Assembly: GCA_023230485.1 (NCBI GenBank)
Contig: JALNXG010000117.1
Location: forward strand, 1 to 6,342
DNA length: 6,342 bases
Origin: Melioribacteraceae bacterium
Lineage (GTDB): Bacteria; Bacteroidota; Ignavibacteria; Ignavibacteriales; Melioribacteraceae
Reading direction: 5' to 3'
Part shown: positions 1 to 5,667 of the stretch, one piece after another
How the letters are laid out: every line of letters starts with the position of its first letter
Position numbering within the stretch: the first letter of the stretch is position 1
The notes under the pieces: model-generated
Database searches by the model: none
Told to the model about the DNA's origin: nothing
Seen by the model: the letters and a program-made list of their open reading frames with translations, nothing else
Made by a program: the position numbers and the translations under genes

Positions 1-150
1 GATAACCGGGTGGAATCTTTTGTAAATAGATTCGGAGAGAATGACGCGGAAATGGATTTAAACTTTGAGAAAAATCTTGAAAACTTTTTTCGATCACAGA
101 AGATCAGAAAACCTGTACAGGAAATATGCTGGGAGGCATTAGAAAAATGA
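1..150 (+). CDS. C-terminal end of an unidentified protein (partial, 5' end outside window)
   Basis: An open frame enters from the left edge and gives 49 codons before a TGA at 148-150. The visible tail is charged and mostly helical-looking, with a Phe-rich patch (ENFFRSQ) and the end EICWEALEK. No catalytic motif lies in this fragment, so it cannot be identified from sequence alone. Its stop overlaps the start of the next gene in an ATGA arrangement, so it is cotranscribed with the coiled-coil and Rad50-like genes downstream. In phages, a gene just upstream of a Rad50/SbcC-like ATPase is often the Mre11/SbcD-like nuclease subunit. That is an inference from position only; an ATPase-half or another replication protein is equally possible. 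Confidence 0.6.
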   Translation, partial: DNRVESFVNRFGENDAEMDLNFEKNLENFFRSQKIRKPVQEICWEALEK

Positions 151-287
151 ATATCATAACAAACATTATGGTAATAATACTTATAATTGTTTCTGTTATA
201 AATTTAATACTAATATTGAAGCAGGGAAAAAGCATAAAAACAATAGAAGAGGATGTAGAAACTTTAAATGAACTTCGTAATATATAA
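147..287 (+). CDS. Small single-pass membrane protein, 46 aa, unknown function
   Basis: The frame runs from ATG at 147 to TAA at 285-287 and encodes 46 residues. GGGAGG at 131-136 is a good ribosome binding site about ten bases upstream, and the start overlaps the previous stop as ATGA. Residues 3-24 are almost entirely Ile/Val/Leu/Met and form one clear transmembrane helix with a very short N-terminus. They are followed by a basic patch (KQGKSIK) and an acidic helix to residue 46. The positive residues after the helix suggest an N-out, C-in orientation with a small cytoplasmic tail. Phages make many such peptides (holin-like proteins, i-spanins, superinfection or host-inhibition factors), but no family motif is visible, so no function is assigned. 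The next gene starts eleven bases on. Confidence 0.6.
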   Translation: MNIITNIMVIILIIVSVINLILILKQGKSIKTIEEDVETLNELRNI

Positions 288-298
288 AGGGGATTAAA

Positions 299-529
299 AT
301 GAGTAACATGGATTTAGCTAACAAACTTTTAGACCTTAAAAAAGAAGTTAAGGAAACGGAAGAGGAAGGAATCAGACTTAAAGCAAAACTTGATTCAGCT
401 CTGGAAAATCTCGGAATGACTTTTGATGAAGCAAAAGAAGAAATGGAAAAGCTCAAGAAAAAGATTTCTACTTTGGAAGCTGAGATTGAAGAGGATGCTG
501 AAGCCCTGGAGAAGGAATATGATATATGA
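299..529 (+). CDS. Small coiled-coil protein, 76 aa, beside Rad50-like ATPase
   Basis: The start is ATG at 299, with AAAGGGG at 287-293 as ribosome binding site. The 76-residue product is almost wholly charged helix, with heptad-like Leu/Ile spacing in two blocks, about residues 5-38 and 43-74. They are separated by a short break around Asn37-Gly39-Met40. This looks like a helical hairpin. There are no cysteines, no signal peptide and no catalytic motif. The stop overlaps the start of the ATPase gene by four bases (ATGA), implying translational coupling and perhaps a physical partnership. One possibility is that it is a detached piece of the coiled coil of a split Rad50/SbcC system, since the ATPase that follows has only a short coiled coil of its own. 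That role is inferred; the coding call is firm. Confidence 0.75.
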   Translation: MSNMDLANKLLDLKKEVKETEEEGIRLKAKLDSALENLGMTFDEAKEEMEKLKKKISTLEAEIEEDAEALEKEYDI

Positions 530-1257
530 ACATACAATCATACAGAAATAGTTTAGAACAACAGAAAGGCCAGCGCAATCAGGTCTTTCAGGACGTCTCT
601 GCCCTGAAAGAAGAAATCCAGCAGCTTAACCGGGATTATAAAAATACAGAAGAAGCTCAGGTGATAATCCAAACTGTAGCAAAAAAGACTCAGCAGCAGA
701 TTGAATTTAGAATTTCCGAAATAGTTACAATGGCCCTGGAATCAGTTTTCGATGATCCTTATAAATTTCATATTGAGATCAATGAAAGGAATTCCGGGAC
801 GGTTGCTGATCTTTATTTTTCCCGTAATGGAAATAGGACAGATGAGACCGGAGTGGGGGTTGTTGATGTAGCTGGATTTGCTCTGCGTATTGCCCTATGG
901 AATATTAAGAATCCTAAATCAAGAAATGTATTGATATTGGATGAGGCTTTCAAGCATCTCAAGGGCCGGGAAGAAAATGAAAGAGTAATTCAGATGATAA
1001 AACTATTATCTGAAAAATTGAAATTACAAATCATAATGATACATGATGAAAGGGTTCCATTAGAAGAGATTGAAAAGGGAGCAGATAAAATATTTGAAGT
1101 CTCCATAAGAAAGGGAAAATCTCATGTTATACAGCAAGGAAAAAATACAGGAAAATCAAATAAATTGCAAGAACAAAGTCCACAGCGACTTAATGAACCT
1201 AAGAAAACAAAGAAAAGAAAAAAAGTTAATCCAAAGCAATCTAAACAGAAAAAATAA
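526..1257 (+). CDS. Rad50/SbcC-like ATPase, C-terminal half only (phage type)
   Basis: This 243-residue protein matches the C-terminal lobe of a Rad50/SbcC/SMC-type ATPase, the partner of Mre11/SbcD nucleases in double-strand-end processing. Residues 1-65 are a glutamine- and lysine-rich coiled coil. Residues 66-100 form a conserved-looking beta/alpha segment with FDDPYKFHIEI. GVGVVDVAGFALR (109-121) sits where the ABC signature would be. NVLILDE (134-140) is the Walker B strand with Asp139/Glu140, AFKHL follows as D-loop, and His173 in MIHDE is the switch histidine. No Walker A loop is present in the right place, so ATP binding probably needs another subunit, or the fold serves structurally. 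Residues from about 198 on are a disordered Lys/Gln-rich tail. GAGAAGGA about nine bases upstream is the ribosome binding site. Such short Rad50-like proteins are familiar in phages; the nuclease partner is presumably upstream of the window. Confidence 0.82.
   Translation: MNIQSYRNSLEQQKGQRNQVFQDVSALKEEIQQLNRDYKNTEEAQVIIQTVAKKTQQQIEFRISEIVTMALESVFDDPYKFHIEINERNSGTVADLYFSRNGNRTDETGVGVVDVAGFALRIALWNIKNPKSRNVLILDEAFKHLKGREENERVIQMIKLLSEKLKLQIIMIHDERVPLEEIEKGADKIFEVSIRKGKSHVIQQGKNTGKSNKLQEQSPQRLNEPKKTKKRKKVNPKQSKQKK
1111..1117 (+). promoter_or_regulatory. Possible internal ribosome binding site for the overlapping frame
   Basis: AAGGGAA lies inside the ATPase gene, about seven bases before the ATG at 1124 in the +1 frame. 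It is the only reasonable Shine-Dalgarno match for that frame. The in-frame ATG at 1193 has none, so this site favours 1124 as start if the frame is translated independently. In such A-rich DNA a chance match is quite possible. Confidence 0.35.
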
Positions 1258-1402
1258 AATTGTTCAATGCTCGGAAATAATAGAAGGGAAAAGATGCAAA
1301 GTTTTTAATGTGAAAGAAAATATGATTCCTAAAATCTCTAAAAAAACAATAAAGAGAATACGTTACACTCAGGTTAAATGGTATTGCAAAAGTCATAAGT
1401 AA
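1124..1402 (+). CDS. Small basic Cys/His protein overlapping the ATPase tail, unknown
   Basis: This frame encodes up to 92 residues and shares 134 bases with the ATPase gene, being +1 relative to it. Only the part after 1258 is not shared. That part has Cys49, Cys58 and Cys88, followed by His91, giving a pattern Cys-X8-Cys ... Cys-X2-His. This resembles a small zinc-binding ribbon, with a WYCKSH end. The overlapped N-terminus is low-complexity Lys/Asn/Gln and looks like a by-product of A-rich DNA. Starts at 1124 (with AAGGGAA upstream) or 1193 (no site) are possible. Alternatively the zinc-like part is the true C-terminal domain of the ATPase, reached by a shift at the seven-A run 1218-1224. 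The stop is thirteen bases before the next start. Coding of the 1258-1402 part is likely because it otherwise would be an unusual gap. Confidence 0.5.
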   Translation: MLYSKEKIQENQINCKNKVHSDLMNLRKQRKEKKLIQSNLNRKNKIVQCSEIIEGKRCKVFNVKENMIPKISKKTIKRIRYTQVKWYCKSHK

Positions 1403-1415
1403 AGGGGGAAAAGGA

Positions 1416-2153
1416 ATGAAAATCACGACAGTAATACAGGCACGTATGGGTAGCAATAGGCTTCCGGGCAAGGTTCTATACCCGTTGGGTAAGGAACATA
1501 AGCCAGTACTTCAGCATCTCATTGAAAGAATAAAAAGAGCAAAGACAGTAGATGATATTTTAATTGTAACTACTGACGAGCCGGAAGATAATATTCTGGA
1601 AGTATTTACTAAAAGAATGGGATGTAAATGCTGGAGAGGAAAAAAGGAATTTGTTCTGGATAATATTCTGAATGCCTGTATATATCATAAGGTGCAGGCT
1701 ATTGTAGATGTTACAGCAGACTGTCCTCTGATTGATCCGAAGCATATTGATGTAATGGTAAAGAAGTTTAAAAACTTCCCTGCTTTTACCTATGTCAGCA
1801 ATGTTATAAATAGATCCTATCCGCGCGGATTTGATATTCAAATATATTCTCCTACAACCCTTTTAATAGCTTCTAATGAAATAACTAATTATGTTCACAA
1901 GACCCATTCCGGCTGGAACATAATGATCCGGGAAGATCACCGGAAACAATTCAGTTTTATCTATGGAAAAGATTATCAGGACTGGAGACTGTGCATTGAT
2001 GAGGAAGCCGATTACCAATTGATGAGAATTATTTTCGATCATTTTAAAAATAATAAATTCAGTGCGGGGGATGTTATAAAGTTTTTGGAAAAGAATTTAC
2101 ATCTATTAGAAATAAATAAAAGGGTACAGCAGAAAGTACCGGGGAAGGAATAA
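1416..2153 (+). CDS. CMP-sugar cytidylyltransferase (SpsF/NeuA/KdsB family)
   Basis: This 245-residue protein would join CTP with a 2-keto-3-deoxy sugar acid to make a CMP-sugar and pyrophosphate in the cytoplasm. The nucleotide-binding motif QARMGSNRLPGKVL is at residues 8-21. VTADCPLIDP follows at 99-108, with Asp102 as the expected metal-binding aspartate. RSYPRGFDIQIY spans 133-144. WRLCIDEEAD (190-199) supplies the second metal aspartate, Asp195. The length fits the SpsF-type family (about 230-250). AAAGGGGG at 1401-1408 is the ribosome binding site. The start is supported because the motif lies only seven residues in. It opens the sugar cluster and has a divergent paralogue at the right end. 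The family also includes enzymes for Kdo, sialic, legionaminic and pseudaminic acids, so the exact sugar is not settled. Confidence 0.85.
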   Translation: MKITTVIQARMGSNRLPGKVLYPLGKEHKPVLQHLIERIKRAKTVDDILIVTTDEPEDNILEVFTKRMGCKCWRGKKEFVLDNILNACIYHKVQAIVDVTADCPLIDPKHIDVMVKKFKNFPAFTYVSNVINRSYPRGFDIQIYSPTTLLIASNEITNYVHKTHSGWNIMIREDHRKQFSFIYGKDYQDWRLCIDEEADYQLMRIIFDHFKNNKFSAGDVIKFLEKNLHLLEINKRVQQKVPGKE

Positions 2154-2300
2154 ATGGATGATATTAAAATCAAAAAACTTTTAACCTATCCTGATTTGGA
2201 ACTTTTAACAAAAGAAGATTTATATGAATTAAGAAATGAATGTTTGAATATAGTGACTAAAATAAATAATATTTTAGATAAAAGGAATAAAAATGTATAA
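2154..2300 (+). CDS. Small helical protein, 48 aa, unknown function
   Basis: The ATG at 2154 directly follows the stop of the cytidylyltransferase, with GGGGAAGGA at 2141-2149 as ribosome binding site. The 48-residue product has no membrane segment or signal. It is charged and leucine-rich, in two likely helices: residues 4-10, then 20-45 after a YPDLELL turn, the second with amphipathic spacing (LYELRNECLNIVTKINNIL). Its stop overlaps the start of the dehydrogenase gene as ATGTATAA, so translation is probably coupled. The pattern LLTYPDLELLTKEDLYEL suggests a small adaptor or regulatory helix pair, but no family is recognised. The tight packing on both sides, with no other gene able to use these bases, supports coding. 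Confidence 0.65.
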   Translation: MDDIKIKKLLTYPDLELLTKEDLYELRNECLNIVTKINNILDKRNKNV

Positions 2301-3297
2301 AGCAATTGTAATAGGTGCGGGCAGTATTGGGGCAATAAAAGAAGATAAATATGATTCTCCCGGCGGAGAGAATATACTGACTCATGCTCATATGTATCAT
2401 AATCATCCTGAAGTTGAGTTAGTAGGAATATTTGATAAAATTATAGAACGGTCTGTTTCTGCGAGTAATAAATGGAAATGTAAATGGGACTTAGATTTTA
2501 CGGACATTGACTGGGAAAAAGAACAAATTGATATTGTATCTATTTGTACCCCAACTGAAACACATAAAGAAGTCTTACTTGATATTTTACAATATGAAGT
2601 AAATCCCAAAATCGTCATAGCTGAAAAGCCTTTCTGTAGTAACTCAAAGGAAGCTGAAGAAGTTATTGAAGCATATAAGAAAGCAAATATCCCTATTATC
2701 ATAAATTATCCACGGCGATATGTCCCGGAAATTCAGCAACTTAAAAAGGATATTGATAATGAGAAATATGGAAAAATATATTCTGCAACCTTCCACTACA
2801 CGCGAGGCCTTCGCCACGAGATGTGTCATGGGATTGATTTATGCAGATTCCTATTTGGAGAATATGAAGGGGGTCATATAGAGCAACCTGGTCACGGCAT
2901 ACCTGACAGAGATAAAAATGATTCAACTTATGCTGCTTATCTATCTTTTAAAAGTTGCCATCATATTTTTCTTTCCCCCTGCGATGGGAGACAATATAAA
3001 GTATTTCAGCTTGAAATAATGACCGAAAAAGGAAAAATAATATTAAGTCAGCACGGAATGTATATTGATTTTTATCCGCTGATTGAGGAACCGATCTGGG
3101 GTGGATTTAAAATTCTTTCTAAGGATATGGAAAGCAGAACAAAGACCCAATTGAATAGATCATTGGAATATTTATTACAAAATGTTTTATCATATCTTTT
3201 ATCACCAACTTTAATGAATTATTTTAATAATAGTTTATGCAAACCTGAAGACGCTTTACAAGTACATAAAATAATAGAACACTTAAAAGGAGAATAG
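2293..3297 (+). CDS. Gfo/Idh/MocA family NAD(P)-dependent sugar dehydrogenase
   Basis: This 334-residue protein has an N-terminal Rossmann domain with GAGSIG at residues 8-13, and CTPTETH at 85-91 where the family binds the nicotinamide side. AEKPF follows at 110-114, with the catalytic Lys112. NYPRRYVPE is at 138-146 and RHEMCHGIDLCRFLFGE at 174-190. His179 takes the catalytic histidine place. The usual aspartate four residues before it is His175, as in a known subgroup with an HNGSH-like motif. The C-terminal domain is the usual alpha/beta fold. The length is normal for the family. AAAAGG just upstream is the ribosome binding site, and the start overlaps the 48-aa gene. The family oxidises hydroxyls of sugars or nucleotide sugars. 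Followed two bases later by an aminotransferase, it most likely supplies a keto-sugar for amination. The substrate is not determinable. Confidence 0.85.
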   Translation: MYKAIVIGAGSIGAIKEDKYDSPGGENILTHAHMYHNHPEVELVGIFDKIIERSVSASNKWKCKWDLDFTDIDWEKEQIDIVSICTPTETHKEVLLDILQYEVNPKIVIAEKPFCSNSKEAEEVIEAYKKANIPIIINYPRRYVPEIQQLKKDIDNEKYGKIYSATFHYTRGLRHEMCHGIDLCRFLFGEYEGGHIEQPGHGIPDRDKNDSTYAAYLSFKSCHHIFLSPCDGRQYKVFQLEIMTEKGKIILSQHGMYIDFYPLIEEPIWGGFKILSKDMESRTKTQLNRSLEYLLQNVLSYLLSPTLMNYFNNSLCKPEDALQVHKIIEHLKGE

Positions 3298-3299
3298 CA

Positions 3300-4604
3300 A
3301 TGAACAAATTAGCCATCAATGGGGGAATACCTATCCGCAATGGTTTATTACCTGCTCAGGTAACAATAGGAAAAGAGGAAAAGGATGCTGTAGAATCCTT
3401 AATGAAAAAGGTAGTTGGAAATCATCAACCGCTTTCCGGATTCCGGGGGAATAGCTCGGAAGCCTTTTATGGTGGTCATTATGTCCGACAGTTTGAGGAT
3501 ATGTTTAAAAATGTATTTAAGAAAAAGGATGGATGGGAAGCTATATCAGTAAACAGCTGTACATCTGCATTACAGCTCGCCTGTGGCGCGATAGGATTGC
3601 AGCCGGGGGATGAGGTCATTGTAACTCCGTGGAGCATGTCCTGCTCAGCTACAGCCCCGATAATATACGGAGCAACCCCGGTATTTGCAGACATTGAGCC
3701 TCTGTATTTCTGTCTTGATCCAATTTCTATTGAACAAAGAATAACAGAAAAGACCAAAGCCATAATAGTAGTCGATCTATTCGGACAGCCCTTTGCAGAA
3801 GAAATTCTTGAGATTGCTAAAAAGCATCACCTGATAATTATAGAAGATGCCGCTCAGGCAATAGGATCTTATTATAAAAATATTCCGGCTGGCTTTCTAG
3901 GACATATAGGATGCTTCAGCTTTACGCAGGGAAAACACTTGACAGCCGGGGAAGGGGGCATGGCCGTATCTATTGATTCAGAATATAAAACAAATCTTCA
4001 GCTATTAAGGAATCATGCTGAGGCTGTTATTTCCGATATGAATAATGATATGTATACAGATGTAGAAAACATGATTGGATTTAATATGCGCTTAACGGAA
4101 TTACAGGCAGTTATTCTCATGGAACAATTAAAAAAGCTTCCTGAATTTGTTTACAGAAGACAGGCTAATGCTTTTTATTTTATGAATGAATTAGGCAAGA
4201 TTCCGGGAATTACTCCCGCCCCGATTCGCACGGGATGTATTCATTCTTTTTATGTTCAGGCTTTCTTTTATAATTCTGATATGATGGATGGAATACATAG
4301 GGATAAATTTATCCAGGCGGTGAAAGCGGAGCTTAAACCGCAGGAAGGTCGGGTGGATTTGGGAGTGCCCATAGGTTGCGGATATATTAAGCCTCTTTAT
4401 AAAATGCCTTTATTTCAGAATAGAAAACACTGGGCATTAAAGGATCATAACTATAATGCAATGCCTTGCCCAGTAGCTGAAAGGCTGTGGAAAGAGGATT
4501 TGTTTCTATGGACGCTTAACGGTCTTGATCTTAACGATCAGGACAGAAAAGATATATCAGATGCTTTTTATAAGGTCTTTGAGAACCGGGAGGAATTGAT
4601 ATGA
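3300..4604 (+). CDS. DegT/DnrJ/EryC1/StrS PLP-dependent sugar aminotransferase
   Basis: This 434-residue enzyme would transfer an amino group from glutamate or glutamine to a keto-sugar. Motifs follow family order. GGIP is at residues 8-11 and NSCTSALQLA at 85-94, the PLP phosphate loop. TPWSMSCSATAPIIYGATPVFADIEP covers about 109-134. IEDAAQAIGS (181-190) contains Asp183, which pairs with the PLP ring nitrogen. SFTQGKHLTAGEGG (207-220) has Lys212 as the Schiff-base lysine. RNHAE and GFNMRLTELQA come later and are also typical. All key residues are present, so it should be active. The length is somewhat long for the family (370-400), in the range of the AHBA-synthase/StsC-like branch. AAAAGGAG precedes the ATG. 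It starts two bases after the dehydrogenase stop, consistent with an oxidise-then-aminate pair, and overlaps the lipoprotein gene by four bases. Confidence 0.9.
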   Translation: MNKLAINGGIPIRNGLLPAQVTIGKEEKDAVESLMKKVVGNHQPLSGFRGNSSEAFYGGHYVRQFEDMFKNVFKKKDGWEAISVNSCTSALQLACGAIGLQPGDEVIVTPWSMSCSATAPIIYGATPVFADIEPLYFCLDPISIEQRITEKTKAIIVVDLFGQPFAEEILEIAKKHHLIIIEDAAQAIGSYYKNIPAGFLGHIGCFSFTQGKHLTAGEGGMAVSIDSEYKTNLQLLRNHAEAVISDMNNDMYTDVENMIGFNMRLTELQAVILMEQLKKLPEFVYRRQANAFYFMNELGKIPGITPAPIRTGCIHSFYVQAFFYNSDMMDGIHRDKFIQAVKAELKPQEGRVDLGVPIGCGYIKPLYKMPLFQNRKHWALKDHNYNAMPCPVAERLWKEDLFLWTLNGLDLNDQDRKDISDAFYKVFENREELI

Positions 4605-4945
4605 GAAAATTTATATTCTTAATTATTTTATTATCTTTTCTAAGTTGTGAAAGAACTATTCCAGCTAAATATAAAGTTGGAGATATTGTTTGTATGAAAT
4701 TGGATGGGAGAAAAGGAATTATTTCTTTTGTTCATAATAATGTTGATGCATGGGCTGATGATAACACACCTCAATTTTGGTATATGGTGAATTTTGCAAA
4801 TGATAAAAAATCAGAAATTCAAATTGCTATTGGGGGAAGTACAGGAATAGGACATGGGGGAAATGCCACTACAAATAATTCTTTATATGAAGAAAAGATA
4901 GTTAGAGAATGGGAATTGTCAGAATGTAAAAAGGAGATCCAATAA
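4601..4945 (+). CDS. Small lipoprotein with SH3/KOW-like segment, 114 aa
   Basis: The ATG at 4601 overlaps the aminotransferase stop as ATGA and is preceded by GGGAGGAA. Residues 1-15 are a short signal (MRKF then a hydrophobic run) ending LLSFLSC, so Cys16 is a likely lipid-modified residue. The -3 Phe makes the lipobox slightly atypical. The mature part has KYKVGDIVCMKLDGRKGIISFV (about 24-45), then a central strand WYMVNFAN, a glycine-rich loop IGGSTGIGHGG, and WELSECK near the end. The pattern of KxGDxV, K-G and a closing WELxEC resembles small barrel proteins common in phages, which set the edge of an SH3/KOW-like fold. It interrupts the sugar genes and could be an exported surface protein, but that is inferred. 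Function is unknown. It appears more A+T-rich than the aminotransferase before it. Confidence 0.65.
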   Translation: MRKFIFLIILLSFLSCERTIPAKYKVGDIVCMKLDGRKGIISFVHNNVDAWADDNTPQFWYMVNFANDKKSEIQIAIGGSTGIGHGGNATTNNSLYEEKIVREWELSECKKEIQ

Positions 4946-5667
4946 TGTTTATTTTAGATTTCGGTTCAGGCAACACGGGAAAGAATAATATTTCTTACAT
5001 GGAACATATGGTTAATTGTCTTTCTCAAATTGATCCCAAAAGAAAATTTATAATCAAGTGGCAACTCTTTAAACAGGCAGGGGATAATATTCCTTTAGAA
5101 TGGGAAGCCTTTGATTATATTTATAATCATGCAAAGGAACTCGGATACAAAACAACAGCTTCTGTCTTTGATCTCGAGTCTTTAAAATTTCTTTTAAATT
5201 ATGATGTTCCATTTATTAAGATTGCTAACAGACCGGATTTATATTGGCTGATCGGGGAAGTGCCTAGAAAAATTCCTGTGATAATAAGTTGGGATGTAAC
5301 AAAACCTTTTATTACAGGCTTTGATTTTACTAAAAAAAGAGTAGATGAAAATGATCCTTTTACATACAAAAGAAATTGGAATAAAATTAAAAATAATATT
5401 ATTTTATGTTGTGTATCTCATTATCCTGCTTACTTAAAACAATATGAAAAAGAATTTTATAAAGAAAGAGAAAACCCTTCTCATCATCACTATAAACAAG
5501 AATTAAAAAAAGGTATTTCAGATCATACAACCAACTGGGATTTATACCAGAAATATAAACCAGTTGCTTACGAATGCCATTTTAAGTTAGAGGATTCTAC
5601 AGGCCCCGATGCCGGGACCTTTGCACGTACACCTAAACAACTGGAGGAAATATATAATGAAATCTAA
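4945..5667 (+). CDS. NeuB-like sialic/nonulosonic acid synthase, short form without SAF domain
   Basis: This 240-residue protein matches the TIM-barrel part of NeuB/SpsE synthases, which condense a sugar with phosphoenolpyruvate to a nine-carbon 2-keto acid. FILDFGSGNTG (2-12) takes the place of the family IAEIGxNHxG; the catalytic Glu appears as Asp5. IIKWQLFK (36-43) has Lys38, TTASVFDLESLKFLL (70-84) follows, then FIKIAN (90-95) with Lys92. CVSHYPA is at 156-162 and GISDHT at 190-195, with metal histidine His194. YECHFKLEDS (209-218) has the second metal histidine, His212, and GPDAG follows. The last ~100 residues of standard enzymes (about 340-350 aa), with the antifreeze/SAF domain that helps bind the substrate, are absent. 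The stop is not premature: the tail ends in a normal helix. AAGGAG precedes the TAATG junction. Identity is strong; activity and substrate are uncertain. Confidence 0.8.
   Translation: MFILDFGSGNTGKNNISYMEHMVNCLSQIDPKRKFIIKWQLFKQAGDNIPLEWEAFDYIYNHAKELGYKTTASVFDLESLKFLLNYDVPFIKIANRPDLYWLIGEVPRKIPVIISWDVTKPFITGFDFTKKRVDENDPFTYKRNWNKIKNNIILCCVSHYPAYLKQYEKEFYKERENPSHHHYKQELKKGISDHTTNWDLYQKYKPVAYECHFKLEDSTGPDAGTFARTPKQLEEIYNEI

Noticed and set aside
196..537. Open frame on the - strand opposite the coiled-coil gene
   Set aside because: It is the antisense of a Glu/Lys-rich coiled coil, which gives a Ser/Phe/Leu-rich product without a ribosome binding site or family motif.
1138..1158. GKNTGKS in the ATPase tail, resembling a Walker A loop
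   Set aside because: It has three residues, not four, between the glycines, and lies in a low-complexity C-terminal tail after the Walker B and H-loop, so it is not a P-loop in the right fold position.
1258..1415. Possible promoter or terminator between the ATPase stop and the cytidylyltransferase
   Set aside because: No paired -35/-10 boxes with proper spacing and no GC stem with a T run are visible, and the stretch is better explained by the Cys/His coding frame.
2403..2926. Several - strand open frames opposite the dehydrogenase gene
   Set aside because: They are shadows of a well-supported + strand gene with full family motifs; none has a good start site.
4523..4543. Inverted repeat TGATC-TTAAC-GATCA that could form a hairpin
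   Set aside because: It lies well inside the aminotransferase coding sequence, has a short stem and no following T run, and the codons read normally; it is likely chance.
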